DNA of 64,000 nt from Parapedobacter sp964498395. Lineage in GTDB: Bacteria; Bacteroidota; Bacteroidia; Sphingobacteriales; Sphingobacteriaceae. Below the pieces are notes generated by a model. That model saw only the letters and a program-made list of their open reading frames with translations. It was not told the DNA's origin and searched no databases. Shown here in pieces: positions 36,256 through 45,363 of this stretch. How positions within the stretch are numbered: position 1 is the first letter of the stretch; every line of letters starts with the position of its first letter. The position numbers and the translations under genes were made by a program. The stretch covers positions 186,001-250,000 of the forward strand of contig CAZCHE010000003.1 of assembly GCA_964498395.1 (NCBI GenBank), given 5' to 3'.

Positions 36256-37554
36256 CTAACCTTTCCTATGATCAATAAATGTAACGCTTTTACGTGAATT
36301 TTCAGGAAACTTAAGCCGATTGATTTCCTGAATCGAGTCAAATACGATACTCGGGCTTACCCGTAGCTTCGCCCGGAAACGGTCCTTGATTTTCAACATC
36401 AGCGCTGTCGTGGCGGCCTTGGCACCCACTCTTACGGTGATTTCATCTTCATTTAAATCGTTTGAGGAGATTTCAATGATGTAATTCTCCACCTCTTCAA
36501 AATCGTTCAGCAAATCGAACAAGATGGGCGGATAAATCGTCGTTCCCTTATACTTCACCATCTGGTTTTTACGGCCAATCACCGGGCCAAGTCGCATCGT
36601 CGTCCGCCCACAGGCACACGGCTCATAAAACGGCTGCACGATATCCCCCGTTTTGAATCGCAACAATGGCATCCCCTCCATCCCCAATGTGGTCACCACC
36701 AATTCACCGGGCTCCCCTTCGGGTACCGGCTGATTGTCATCATCAAGAAATTCCGTAATGATCAATTCAGGGTGATGGTGTCCGCCCATACCGTGTTCAC
36801 ACTCCGTAAATGCCGTACCCATCTCAGTAGACGCGTATGTCGAAAATAATTGGATATTCCACTTATCCAAAATGCGTTTGGCCAATGTACTCCATGCGAA
36901 ATCGGGCTTACGCAACGGTTCACCTATGCAGATTGCCTTTTTCACGCTACTATTGTGGAAGTCAATGCCGTTGCCTTCTGCATACTCTACCATCTTCAAC
37001 AGGAATGAAGGCACACAGATGATGGTATCCGGCTGCACACGAGCAATCGTATCCCACTGCAATTCGGGTACGCCCGACCCAACACGCGCGATACCGATGC
37101 CCGCCTTACGTGCCCCAAGGAAATAGGCCAATCCGGCCATGAAACGGCGATCCATCGTGGTCGTCAGTTGAATGGTGCTGGATGAAGACAACCCTGCACA
37201 TTGGTAGGACAACGCTTCATTATAGGCAAGACGGTCGAGGTCTTTGTCGGTAAGTGCCAGCAATACGGGATCGCCCGAAGTGCCGGAAGTGGTTACATAA
37301 TCTGCTATCCGACGAGCCTCCACACACCGGAACATCTGGTTGTGAAGTTGCAAATCGGCTTTGGTGGTCACCGGTATGCCCGCCAAATCTTCTATGTAGC
37401 GAATGGATTGCACAGCTACCCCGTGGGTATCAAACAGCTTTTTATAGTATGGAGAATGCGTAGCGAGGTAGGCGAGTAATTCGTGCAGTTTCGCTTCCTG
37501 AAATCGCTTGATATCACTTCGACTGGCTTTTTCTATATCAGGTATAGGAATCAT
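36256..37554 (-). CDS. Phenylacetate-CoA ligase-like adenylating enzyme of the flexirubin cluster
   Basis: 432-residue PaaK-type AMP-forming ligase. Visible: the P-loop-like VTTSGTSGDPVLL, the adenine/substrate region IQLFSTYASTEMGTAFTEC, PGELVVTTLGMEGMPLLRFKTGDIV, a Cys-containing CACGRT motif, and the C-terminal lid region. In flexirubin/aryl-polyene clusters such enzymes activate a hydroxycinnamate starter as CoA or ACP thioester. Here the starter would be 4-coumarate from the ammonia-lyase at 40643-42175. Its start overlaps the C45 gene stop by four bases. Confidence 0.88.
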   Translation of the reverse strand: MIPIPDIEKASRSDIKRFQEAKLHELLAYLATHSPYYKKLFDTHGVAVQSIRYIEDLAGIPVTTKADLQLHNQMFRCVEARRIADYVTTSGTSGDPVLLALTDKDLDRLAYNEALSYQCAGLSSSSTIQLTTTMDRRFMAGLAYFLGARKAGIGIARVGSGVPELQWDTIARVQPDTIICVPSFLLKMVEYAEGNGIDFHNSSVKKAICIGEPLRKPDFAWSTLAKRILDKWNIQLFSTYASTEMGTAFTECEHGMGGHHHPELIITEFLDDDNQPVPEGEPGELVVTTLGMEGMPLLRFKTGDIVQPFYEPCACGRTTMRLGPVIGRKNQMVKYKGTTIYPPILFDLLNDFEEVENYIIEISSNDLNEDEITVRVGAKAATTALMLKIKDRFRAKLRVSPSIVFDSIQEINRLKFPENSRKSVTFIDHRKG

Positions 37555-39224
37555 TTTATTTTCCGTTTACATGTGTTAATGCGTTTTTCAATTAACGCAC
37601 GGTCCTTTGCGGTACTCACCGCTTTGTCTTGCGCCTGCTGGTAATAGTCCAACGCCTCGGCATATTGCCGGCGGCTAAAATAATATTCTCCGATGATAAA
37701 ATGCGTCTTCCATAAATCGGGGTTGAGCCCTTGAAATTGGGCGATCGCTATCTCATTGATCCACTGTCTATCGGCTATTTTTTCCTCCATCGCTCGCATT
37801 TGCGTGCGGAATACTTCATAATTTTCAAATTCAACGGTATGGATAAAGGCATCTTCGGGGATATTCAATACAGCAGAAGTCATCGCTGTATCCTGTTTCG
37901 GCATAGGAAATTCGCTAAATACCTCATCCAACTGATAGGCCACGAATGTTCCCAATTGGTAAGGGCTTGCTGACACCCACATCCTGCGCTCCTCCGGTTG
38001 GAAGATCACCGCATGATGGGCGAGCAGTTGATTGATTGCCATTTCATTGCCGTATCCAAGTTTTTCTCCGCCGATACCTTCCCGATTCCGCAATAACGAG
38101 GCCGCAGACACTGGGTTTAAAGGTGGATTCGAAGCGATCAATTCATTCACGCGATCAAAGCGGTATTGTGAATGGCTTTCCGCAATATGCCGGAGGTTTT
38201 TTTTGTCCGTCGTGTAAGGTTCACTCTGGAAATGATTGGCGCATACCAACAAATCTTGCTGATTTACAGCCTCATAAACCCCGAATTTCTTGGGTGACAC
38301 TTCAATGATCACCGCTTTACCATCCGCAGCGCTCCCCACCAAAATCGATTCTGACACAAAAACGGCCCTTTTCTTCGCGATATCGATCGCCTCCTCGATA
38401 TTGGCTGCATATTGCAGCATTTCTTTAGTGACCAGAGAAATCGGTGTTTTGGCTTTCCAGGGTATATCGGATTTCCCAGCATTGATGGTGACCGTCAGGC
38501 CTTCCTCGTTCATTCCCGAAACAGCCCCGACCATACCTGCCCATGTCACTGTCGCATATTTGTAACCATTATCCGGATGGATGAAAGCCACGATTTTCTC
38601 CTCGGCAAAAGCATCCCCAGCATAGAAGTCGAAGTTACGGCCAATTAATAATTGTCCGTTTTCGGTATGGTCGCCCCAAGCAGCAAAAGAAGTGCATCCC
38701 ACTAAAGCCAAGTCCTGTAAGGCGTGCCCAATATCATGTGCACCATGGAAATACAACAGCCGTTGGTAGGGCGGCGCGATGAAATTGAATTCATCTGTCG
38801 ACGAACGGGACAAACCATATATTTCCACTTGGTATTCTTCGGGCACGTGATTCGTCAGGCGACGGTTAAAAAACCCGAGAAACCTGCGCAACATCCGCTG
38901 CCGAAAAGGAGAAGGCACCAATTCCGTTATTTTCGAGACAAACGCGGTTTCTTGGTGGTACAATAACTCTTGGGTGAGTACGCCATTTGCCAAACCACGC
39001 TCCAATGCATCTCCTTCTACATACAATTCCCACAATCCCTGGGTATTCTTGCGTAGCCATCCTTCATCCATCACATAATGCTGCGGTGACGTCTCCACCC
39101 GCTCGCTTACATGGGCATTATATCCGGTTATCTCGGGAGGGTGGCGCACGCCTGCACACGATACCACTCCTAACGCCAGGAAACCCCAAACGACAATCCG
39201 TATGATATGTTGTTGCCCTTTCAT
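37551..39224 (-). CDS. C45-family autoproteolytic acyltransferase/hydrolase-like lipoprotein with TPR tail
   Basis: 557 residues. A lipoprotein signal (GVVSCAG) is followed by a ~155-residue pro-segment. The Ntn-hydrolase core begins at Cys177 (GCTSFAAWGDHTENGQLLIGRNFDF), the position expected for self-cleavage and N-terminal nucleophile exposure in the acyl-CoA:6-APA acyltransferase family. Conserved downstream block: VTWAGMVGAVSGMNEEGLTVTINAG. The C-terminus resembles a TPR (YYFSRRQYAEALDYYQQAQDKA). C45 proteins recur in flexirubin clusters as I recall; a role in joining or trimming acyl groups at the envelope is an inference. Confidence 0.82.
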   Translation of the reverse strand: MKGQQHIIRIVVWGFLALGVVSCAGVRHPPEITGYNAHVSERVETSPQHYVMDEGWLRKNTQGLWELYVEGDALERGLANGVLTQELLYHQETAFVSKITELVPSPFRQRMLRRFLGFFNRRLTNHVPEEYQVEIYGLSRSSTDEFNFIAPPYQRLLYFHGAHDIGHALQDLALVGCTSFAAWGDHTENGQLLIGRNFDFYAGDAFAEEKIVAFIHPDNGYKYATVTWAGMVGAVSGMNEEGLTVTINAGKSDIPWKAKTPISLVTKEMLQYAANIEEAIDIAKKRAVFVSESILVGSAADGKAVIIEVSPKKFGVYEAVNQQDLLVCANHFQSEPYTTDKKNLRHIAESHSQYRFDRVNELIASNPPLNPVSAASLLRNREGIGGEKLGYGNEMAINQLLAHHAVIFQPEERRMWVSASPYQLGTFVAYQLDEVFSEFPMPKQDTAMTSAVLNIPEDAFIHTVEFENYEVFRTQMRAMEEKIADRQWINEIAIAQFQGLNPDLWKTHFIIGEYYFSRRQYAEALDYYQQAQDKAVSTAKDRALIEKRINTCKRKIK

Positions 39225-39278
39225 GTGATAAGGTTGGCAATGGGTTTTGCATCGGGCGAAACCGATTGCCTACTCAAA

Positions 39279-40502
39279 TTACGGCAACATATGCGTCACC
39301 GCCCTGACCGCCCTGTCATGTTTCTTTACGAAAGGGTTTTCCTTGTCCCAAACATATCCAGCCAATACAGAACACACCTTTCGGCGCACATCTTCATTCA
39401 CTTCCTGATGGAAGAAAAATTTCTGCAAATCACCGGAATACCAGTCACGTATATAGGATCGGAATACATTGACACCCCACATCATGTGGTCTTCATAATC
39501 CGTTTGCCAATCCACTGTCTCCCCTGAAAGCTGTTTAATGGCCAGTTTGGCCGACAATGCACCCGATTCCGTGGCAAAGCAAACTCCCGAAGAAAAAACA
39601 GGGTCCAAAAACTCGGCACTGTTCCCCGTTATCGCATACCCTTCGCCAAATAACTTTTTCACTGCCTTAGCATAAGAAACGATTTGTTTTGGCTCAAAGC
39701 AAAATTCCAGTCCGTCAAAACGGCGCCGATAATATTCCGATTGTTGGATGATATGCTGGAACGTTTTTTTCGGATCACCCTGGTCAATCGCTTCTAGGTG
39801 CTCGGCGGGGCATACCAAGCCCAGCGAAGACCGTCCATTGGAAAACGGAATCACCCAAAACCATATTTTTTGCTCCAGCACGTCAAACGTGATGAGCGTT
39901 CCCTCTTCACCTTGCGGTCGCCGTTCATCCTCCACATGCACAAACGTAGCCGCCATGGGTGGAAACGACGAAGGTTTATCAAGCCCCAAAAGCCGGGGGA
40001 GCACGCGACCGTAACCACTGCAGTCGATGATGAATTTAGCATGGATCTCCCAGCGGTTGCCCTGCTCGTCGCTCACGGTGGTAGAAGAATCCGTGCCATC
40101 GAAAATGACGCTTTGCACCGTGGTGCCAAATGCGATATCCACTCCCCTTCGCTGCAAGATATCGGTCAAGGTGTGATCAAATTCGGCCCTGGGCAATTGC
40201 CATGTCCAATCCCATCCCTGTGAAAATTTCTGGCTGAAATCAAACCAGCAGACTTCATCCCCCCTGAGAAAACGTGCGCCAAATTTCTTTTCGAAGCCCT
40301 TTTTTTCGACTTCTTCAACAAATCCAGCTTCATCGAAATGATCCATGCAACGGGGGATCAAACTCTCGCCAATCACGAAACGCGGAAAGTGTTCCCGCTC
40401 GATTACTTTAATTTTAATGCCTTTTTGGTGCAAAATAGAGGCTGCAACGGCTCCCGAAGGCCCAGCTCCAATCACTAGTACATCTACGTGTTCTGAATTC
40501 AT
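39279..40502 (-). CDS. FAD-dependent halogenase-like oxidoreductase
   Basis: 407 residues from ATG 40502 (MNSEHVDVLVIGAGPSGAVAA). The Rossmann FAD motif is GAGPSG. GESLIP follows, then KKFGARF, which may hold a catalytic-type lysine. The flavin-halogenase signature WxWxIP appears as WFWVIP (residues 214-219). A second FAD block reads GNSAEFLDPVFSSGVCFATESG. This resembles phenol/pyrrole halogenases of the CmlS/PltA branch as well as generic NAD(P)/FAD oxidoreductases. In a flexirubin cluster it could chlorinate the aryl or resorcinol ring. First gene of the minus-strand arm, with its own promoter. Confidence 0.8.
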   Translation of the reverse strand: MNSEHVDVLVIGAGPSGAVAASILHQKGIKIKVIEREHFPRFVIGESLIPRCMDHFDEAGFVEEVEKKGFEKKFGARFLRGDEVCWFDFSQKFSQGWDWTWQLPRAEFDHTLTDILQRRGVDIAFGTTVQSVIFDGTDSSTTVSDEQGNRWEIHAKFIIDCSGYGRVLPRLLGLDKPSSFPPMAATFVHVEDERRPQGEEGTLITFDVLEQKIWFWVIPFSNGRSSLGLVCPAEHLEAIDQGDPKKTFQHIIQQSEYYRRRFDGLEFCFEPKQIVSYAKAVKKLFGEGYAITGNSAEFLDPVFSSGVCFATESGALSAKLAIKQLSGETVDWQTDYEDHMMWGVNVFRSYIRDWYSGDLQKFFFHQEVNEDVRRKVCSVLAGYVWDKENPFVKKHDRAVRAVTHMLP

Positions 40503-40525
40503 GTCAATCAGTGGGGTATATGGGC

Positions 40526-40556
40526 CAAACTTAGATAAACTTGTATATAAAAGCAA
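40526..40556 (-). promoter_or_regulatory. Promoter of the halogenase-like/C45/ligase arm, with a perfect 12-bp palindrome
   Basis: On the minus strand TTG (40554-40556), a 20-base spacer and TAAGTTTG (40526-40533). The upstream element lies inside the perfect palindrome AAGCAATTGCTT (40551-40562), a possible operator. The sequence CAAACTTAGATAAA is identical to that at the GH20 promoter (27216). Confidence 0.65.
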
Positions 40557-40609
40557 TTGCTTGCAACATTTTTCTGCTATCCGTATTCGCGAATACCATG
40601 CTTTTTAGC

Positions 40610-40617
40610 TAAGTTTG
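40610..40617 (+). promoter_or_regulatory. -7 box (TAAGTTTG) for the ammonia-lyase and plus-strand pigment arm
   Basis: A perfect TAnnTTTG match 26 bases before ATG 40643. The upstream element is weak (TTC near 40586-40588). It lies in the 140-base divergent spacer opposite the 40526 promoter, so both arms could be co-regulated. Confidence 0.45.
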
Positions 40618-40642
40618 CCTCCGCTTATTTTACCATATTTAC

Positions 40643-42175
40643 ATGATTGAACTAACGAATCCGATTGCGTTGGCTGATTTCTATTCGGTACTATTTGAAA
40701 ACCGAAAGGTCAGTTTAGCAAAAGACACTTCGGATAACATAAACCAAAGCTACCTTTTCTTAAAAAACTTTGCCAAGGACAAAATCATCTATGGGGTAAA
40801 CACTGGCTTTGGGCCGATGGCCCAATACCGGATTGCCGAAGCCGATCAAATCCAGCTTCAATACAACCTCATCCGAAGCCATGCGACCGGCATGGGGGGT
40901 ATACTGGACCCCATCTATGCGAAATCGGCATTGTTGGCTAGGTTGCAAACCCTGTCTTTGGGATATTCAGGCGTACACCCCAACGTGTTGGCGTTGATGA
41001 CCGAAATGCTCAACCGGGATATCCTGCCTGTCATTTATCAGCATGGTGGCGTAGGCGCCAGTGGCGACCTGGTCCAGTTAGCCCACCTCGCCCTCAACAT
41101 GATTGGCGAAGGCGATGTCATCTATAAGGGCAATATCGTTCCTGCAGCCGACGCATTGGCCGAAGAAGGGCTTAAGCCAATGGAAATCCACATACGCGAG
41201 GGATTGGCATTGATCAATGGCACTTCGGTCATGACCGGTATCGGCATTGTAAACGCCATCTACGCAAAACGTCTGGTGAACTGGTCTATCACCTGTTCGG
41301 CCCTGATCAACGAATTGGTACGGGCGTATGACGACCACCTGTCCGAAACGCTAAACGGCACCAAAAAACACCGGGGGCAGCAGCAAGTAGCTACACGGAT
41401 GCGGGAAGTCATTGCCGATAGCAAACTGATCCGCAAGCGAGATGAACACCTTTACAGCCGTAAGGTAGAAGAGAATATCTTCAAAGACAAATTGCAGGAG
41501 TACTACTCCATCCGCTGTACGCCGCAGATTTTAGGCCCCATTTGGGATACCCTGCATTACTGCACGGACATCCTCGTCGAAGAGGTCAACTCCGCCAATG
41601 ACAATCCCATCGTCGACGTGGCATCGGAAAATGTGTATCATGGAGGCAACTTCCATGGTGACTATATCGCCTTGGAAATGGATAAGCTCCGCATCGCCAT
41701 CGCTAAGCTAACCATGTTGATGGAGCGGCAGTTGAATTACCTGCTCAACTCCTCCATCAATGAAACGCTCCCTTCTTTTGTCAATCTCGGAACATTGGGG
41801 CTTAACTTTGGGATGCAAGGCGCACAATTTACTGCCACCTCGACCACAGCGGAAAACCAGACGCTGGCCAATCCCATTTATACACACAGCATCCCCAATA
41901 ACAAAGACAACCAAGACATCGTTAGTATGGGCACCAATGCCGCGTGGCTAACGAAAAAGGTCATCGACAACGCCTACGAAGTACTGTCCATCCAGTTACT
42001 GACGTTGACACAAGCCATCGAGGCATTGGATTGTGAAACGCAGCTGTCTTCAAAAAGCAAAAAAGTTTATGCGCATATTCGGGAGATTGTCCCTACCTTT
42101 AAAGAAGATATCGTCTTATCGCCCTTTTTAGCTGCGATAACGAACTTTACAAAGGAACATGACATCATTGATTAA
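40643..42175 (+). CDS. Aromatic amino acid ammonia-lyase (HAL/PAL/TAL family), probable tyrosine ammonia-lyase
   Basis: 510 residues. The Ala-Ser-Gly triad that cyclises to the MIO electrophile is at residues 139-141 (GGVGASGDL). Other family blocks: YGVNTGFGPMAQYRI, NLIRSHATGMGG, LINGTSVMTG, NSANDNPIVD and EMDKLRIAIAKLT. In flexirubin clusters (for example Flavobacterium johnsoniae) this enzyme is a tyrosine ammonia-lyase supplying 4-coumarate; histidine as substrate is less likely by context. It opens the plus-strand arm and is followed after 17 bases by the WG-repeat gene. Confidence 0.9.
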   Translation: MIELTNPIALADFYSVLFENRKVSLAKDTSDNINQSYLFLKNFAKDKIIYGVNTGFGPMAQYRIAEADQIQLQYNLIRSHATGMGGILDPIYAKSALLARLQTLSLGYSGVHPNVLALMTEMLNRDILPVIYQHGGVGASGDLVQLAHLALNMIGEGDVIYKGNIVPAADALAEEGLKPMEIHIREGLALINGTSVMTGIGIVNAIYAKRLVNWSITCSALINELVRAYDDHLSETLNGTKKHRGQQQVATRMREVIADSKLIRKRDEHLYSRKVEENIFKDKLQEYYSIRCTPQILGPIWDTLHYCTDILVEEVNSANDNPIVDVASENVYHGGNFHGDYIALEMDKLRIAIAKLTMLMERQLNYLLNSSINETLPSFVNLGTLGLNFGMQGAQFTATSTTAENQTLANPIYTHSIPNNKDNQDIVSMGTNAAWLTKKVIDNAYEVLSIQLLTLTQAIEALDCETQLSSKSKKVYAHIREIVPTFKEDIVLSPFLAAITNFTKEHDIID

Positions 42176-42192
42176 CTAAAAACCTTAATGCC

Positions 42193-43323
42193 ATGAAGTT
42201 ATTATTCACGTATTTATTGGTGGGGCTGTGTATCTTCCCGACGTATTCGCAAGAATTAGCATTGGTACGGAAAGGCAAAAAGAGCGGTTACCTTGACACA
42301 CAGGGTAACATAGCCATTGTCCCTACTTACGACCGAGCAGGCTCCTTTTCGGATGGTTTAGCTCCAGTAGTTGTTGACAAGAAATGGGGATTCATCAATG
42401 CGAAGGGTGAAATAGTCATCGAACCCCAATTTGACAATGCAAAGGGATTTAACAGTGGGTTAGCACTCGTATCGGCCGACAAGCAATGGCAATACATCAA
42501 CAAGTCAGGCCAAGTAGTAGAATTGCCTCAATCAGACAAGCTTTACGATTTTGAGCACGGATTTGCATTCATCCGTAGGGGTGGTGCCATTGGCCTGATG
42601 GATAGCAAGGGAACAATAGTCGTGGAGCCAACCTATGAAGAAATCAAACCCTTAGTCAACGGACTGGGAAAAGTGCGCAAGGACGGCAAATGGGGTGTCA
42701 TCACGTCAACCGGAGCCGTACAAATACCCACCGAGTACGATGAAATAGACATCTCTGACAATGGAATCGTCATCGCTCGAAAGGGGGATTCATTTGGATT
42801 AATTGGTAAAGACCAGCAATTCAAGGCCGTGGACGGAGCCTCCAAGATATGGAAATTCCTCGACAACGAGCCCCTCACTTATGCGCGGAAAGACAATAAA
42901 CTCGGGTTCATCAACCAGCAGGGCGAATGGGTCATCGAGCCGCAATTTGAAAAAGCGCGGGCATTCCGCAATGGACTGGCCCCCATATTCATCGACAAAA
43001 GTTGGGGTTATGTAAACGAACATGGCGAAGTGGTTATCGAGCCCCAATTTAGGGATGCGGAGATTTTCAGTAAAGACGGGTTGGCTGCCGTTAAATTGAA
43101 TAAACTGTGGGGCTTCATCGATACCAAAGGTGAGCTCGTGATTAAGGACCAATACGACATCTCTGTCGCGTTGATTGGATTCCTCTCCAGCGGAGACGAA
43201 AAAGGCTTCATCAATGGATTGGCCCGTGTGAAGCACAATAAAAAATGGGGCTTTATCAACACGCAGGGACAAGTGGTCGGCGAATGGTTTGACAATGCCG
43301 AGCCTTTTGAAAAAGTGAATTAA
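42193..43323 (+). CDS. WG-repeat-containing exported protein
   Basis: 376 residues with a signal peptide (LLFTYLLVGLCIFPTYSQE). About ten WG/KWG repeats fill the rest, each with a core like KWGFINAKGEIVIEPQFDNA followed by FxxGLA. Cores are at KWGFINAKG, QWQYINKSG, AIGLMDSKG, KWGVITSTG, KLGFINQQG, SWGYVNEHG, LWGFIDTKG and KWGFINTQG. It is predicted to be periplasmic or surface-exposed and to act as a scaffold; no catalytic residues are visible. It sits between the ammonia-lyase (17 bases) and FabG (5 bases), so it belongs to the pigment operon. Its function there is unknown. Confidence 0.85.
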   Translation: MKLLFTYLLVGLCIFPTYSQELALVRKGKKSGYLDTQGNIAIVPTYDRAGSFSDGLAPVVVDKKWGFINAKGEIVIEPQFDNAKGFNSGLALVSADKQWQYINKSGQVVELPQSDKLYDFEHGFAFIRRGGAIGLMDSKGTIVVEPTYEEIKPLVNGLGKVRKDGKWGVITSTGAVQIPTEYDEIDISDNGIVIARKGDSFGLIGKDQQFKAVDGASKIWKFLDNEPLTYARKDNKLGFINQQGEWVIEPQFEKARAFRNGLAPIFIDKSWGYVNEHGEVVIEPQFRDAEIFSKDGLAAVKLNKLWGFIDTKGELVIKDQYDISVALIGFLSSGDEKGFINGLARVKHNKKWGFINTQGQVVGEWFDNAEPFEKVN

Positions 43324-43328
43324 ACTTA

Positions 43329-44069
43329 ATGGATAAACGGAAATATGCGCTGGTAACGGGGGGCTCCCGTGGCATCGGCAGGGCGGTAAGCATCACCTTA
43401 GCAAAGGAATTGGGATACGCCGTCTTGCTCAACTACCAATCGAATGCACAGGCCGCGGAAGAAACGAAAGCAACCATCATCGCCAACGGTGGTATTGCCG
43501 AAACGCTGCAATTTGATGTCGGCAATGCCAATGAGGTACATGCCGCCCTCGACCAATGGAAGGCACAACATCCGGATGATATCATCGAAGTCATTGTTAA
43601 CAATGCCGGAATTACCCGCGATGGCCTACTGATGTGGATGGAGCACGGCGATTGGAACGATGTCATCAACACCAGCTTGAACGGTTTTTACAACGTTACC
43701 AAGCCTTTATTACAAGATTTGCTTCGACACCGGTATGGCCGCATCATCAATGTCGTATCTGTATCAGGGGTAAAGGGAACACCGGGGCAGGTCAACTACT
43801 CGGCTGCCAAAGCAGGGCTCATCGGGGCTACCAAAGCATTGGCGCAGGAAGTGGCCAAGCGCAACATTACCGTCAATGCTGTCGCGCCAGGATTTATCGA
43901 AACCGACATGACCAGCGACCTCGATGAAAAAGAACTGAAAAAATTAATACCTTTAAACCGCTTCGGGAAAGCCGAGGAGGTAGCCGATTTAGTTTGCTTT
44001 CTGGCATCACCCAAAGCCTCGTATATCACCGGGGAAGTGGTGAATATCAATGGGGGAATTTATTCTTAG
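43329..44069 (+). CDS. fabG: 3-oxoacyl-ACP reductase (FabG-like) of the pigment cluster
   Basis: 246-residue SDR enzyme reducing 3-ketoacyl-ACP with NADPH. Motifs: TGGSRGIGRAV, NNAGITRDGLLMWM, catalytic Tyr157 and Lys161 in YSAAKAGLIGATKALAQEVAKR, and the C-terminal SYITGEVVNINGG. Because it lies in the operon it probably serves aryl-polyene chain elongation rather than housekeeping fatty-acid synthesis. Confidence 0.9.
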   Translation: MDKRKYALVTGGSRGIGRAVSITLAKELGYAVLLNYQSNAQAAEETKATIIANGGIAETLQFDVGNANEVHAALDQWKAQHPDDIIEVIVNNAGITRDGLLMWMEHGDWNDVINTSLNGFYNVTKPLLQDLLRHRYGRIINVVSVSGVKGTPGQVNYSAAKAGLIGATKALAQEVAKRNITVNAVAPGFIETDMTSDLDEKELKKLIPLNRFGKAEEVADLVCFLASPKASYITGEVVNINGGIYS

Positions 44070-44130
44070 CACCTTTTGTTAATTCGCAAAAGACAAAAAA
44101 ACGAAAACACGAAAAAGCAAAGGCACCACT

Positions 44131-45348
44131 ATGGAACGACGTGTAGTGATCACCGGAATGGGCATCTATTCCTCGCTGGGTAAAACCCTAGCCGAGGTGA
44201 AGGATTCGTTGTATCACGGGCGCTCGGGTATCGTCTTTTCACAGGAGCGCAAGGATTTCGGCTATCGATCAGCGTTGACCGGCTTCGTGGAGCGCCCCGA
44301 TCTCACCAAATTGCTCTCCCGTAGGCAGCGGATCAGCATGGGAGAAGAGAGCGAGTATGCCTATGTCGCCACGCGGGAGGCCCTGCAAAATGCCGGTGTC
44401 GACGACACCTTCTTCGACGAGCGCATTGTAGGGCTGGTATATGGTAACGATAGCGTATCACAAGCCGTGATGGAATCCATAGACATTGTACGGCAGAAGA
44501 AAGACACCATGCTCGTGGGTTCGGGTGCAATTTTCAAATCGATGAACTCATCCGTCACCATGAACCTGTCAACCATCTACCGCATCCTCGGGATCAACAT
44601 GACCATCAGCGCAGCATGCGCAAGCGGCTCACACGCAATTGGCCTGGCTTACCTGTTTATCAAGCAAGGGCTACAGGATTGCATAATATGCGGCGGGGCA
44701 CAGGAAACCAATAAATATGCCATGGCCAGTTTTGATGGTCTCGGCGTGTTTTCCGACCGGGAGGATGAGCCCACCAAAGCCTCCCGCCCATTCGACAAAA
44801 ACCGCAACGGCTTGGTTCCGGGAGGAGGCGCGGCGACCATTGTTTTAGAGGAATACGAATCTGCGGTAAAACGGGGTGCCCCCATTCTGGCTGAAATCTT
44901 GGGATATGGGTTTTCCTCCAATGGCGACCACATCTCGACGCCGAATGTCGAGGGTCCGGTACGCGCCATGAAGATGGCAGTGGACCAGGCAAACCTGACC
45001 CCGTCAGCTATCGAATACATCAATGCCCATGCCACATCCACCCCCATGGGTGATGCCAATGAAGCAAAGGCAATAGCCCAGGTATTCGGGTCATCACCGG
45101 CCATCAGTTCGACCAAATCCATGACCGGACATGAATGCTGGATGGCGGGAACGAGTGAAGTGGTTTATTCATTGCTGATGGCTCAGCATGGCTTTATCGC
45201 GCCAAATATCAATTTGGAGGAAGTGGATGAAGCTGCCAAAAATCTGAGTTTGGTAAAAAATACCATAAACCAAAATTTTAATGTATTTTTGTCAAATTCT
45301 TTTGGATTCGGCGGAACAAACTCCGCATTAATTGTGAAAAAACTGTAA
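44131..45348 (+). CDS. Beta-ketoacyl-ACP synthase (KAS I/II type) of the pigment cluster
   Basis: 405 residues with an intact Cys-His-His triad: Cys163 (SAACASGSHA), His300 (NAHATSTPMGD) and His334 (KSMTGHECWMAGTSE). The last motif is unusual, since most family members read GHxLGAAGA. The C-terminus is SNSFGFGGTNSALIV. It is followed by its likely ACP after 15 bases. It would extend the polyene chain or make acyl precursors for the resorcinol part. Confidence 0.88.
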   Translation: MERRVVITGMGIYSSLGKTLAEVKDSLYHGRSGIVFSQERKDFGYRSALTGFVERPDLTKLLSRRQRISMGEESEYAYVATREALQNAGVDDTFFDERIVGLVYGNDSVSQAVMESIDIVRQKKDTMLVGSGAIFKSMNSSVTMNLSTIYRILGINMTISAACASGSHAIGLAYLFIKQGLQDCIICGGAQETNKYAMASFDGLGVFSDREDEPTKASRPFDKNRNGLVPGGGAATIVLEEYESAVKRGAPILAEILGYGFSSNGDHISTPNVEGPVRAMKMAVDQANLTPSAIEYINAHATSTPMGDANEAKAIAQVFGSSPAISSTKSMTGHECWMAGTSEVVYSLLMAQHGFIAPNINLEEVDEAAKNLSLVKNTINQNFNVFLSNSFGFGGTNSALIVKKL

Positions 45349-45363
45349 TAGAGCAGCGCCAAT

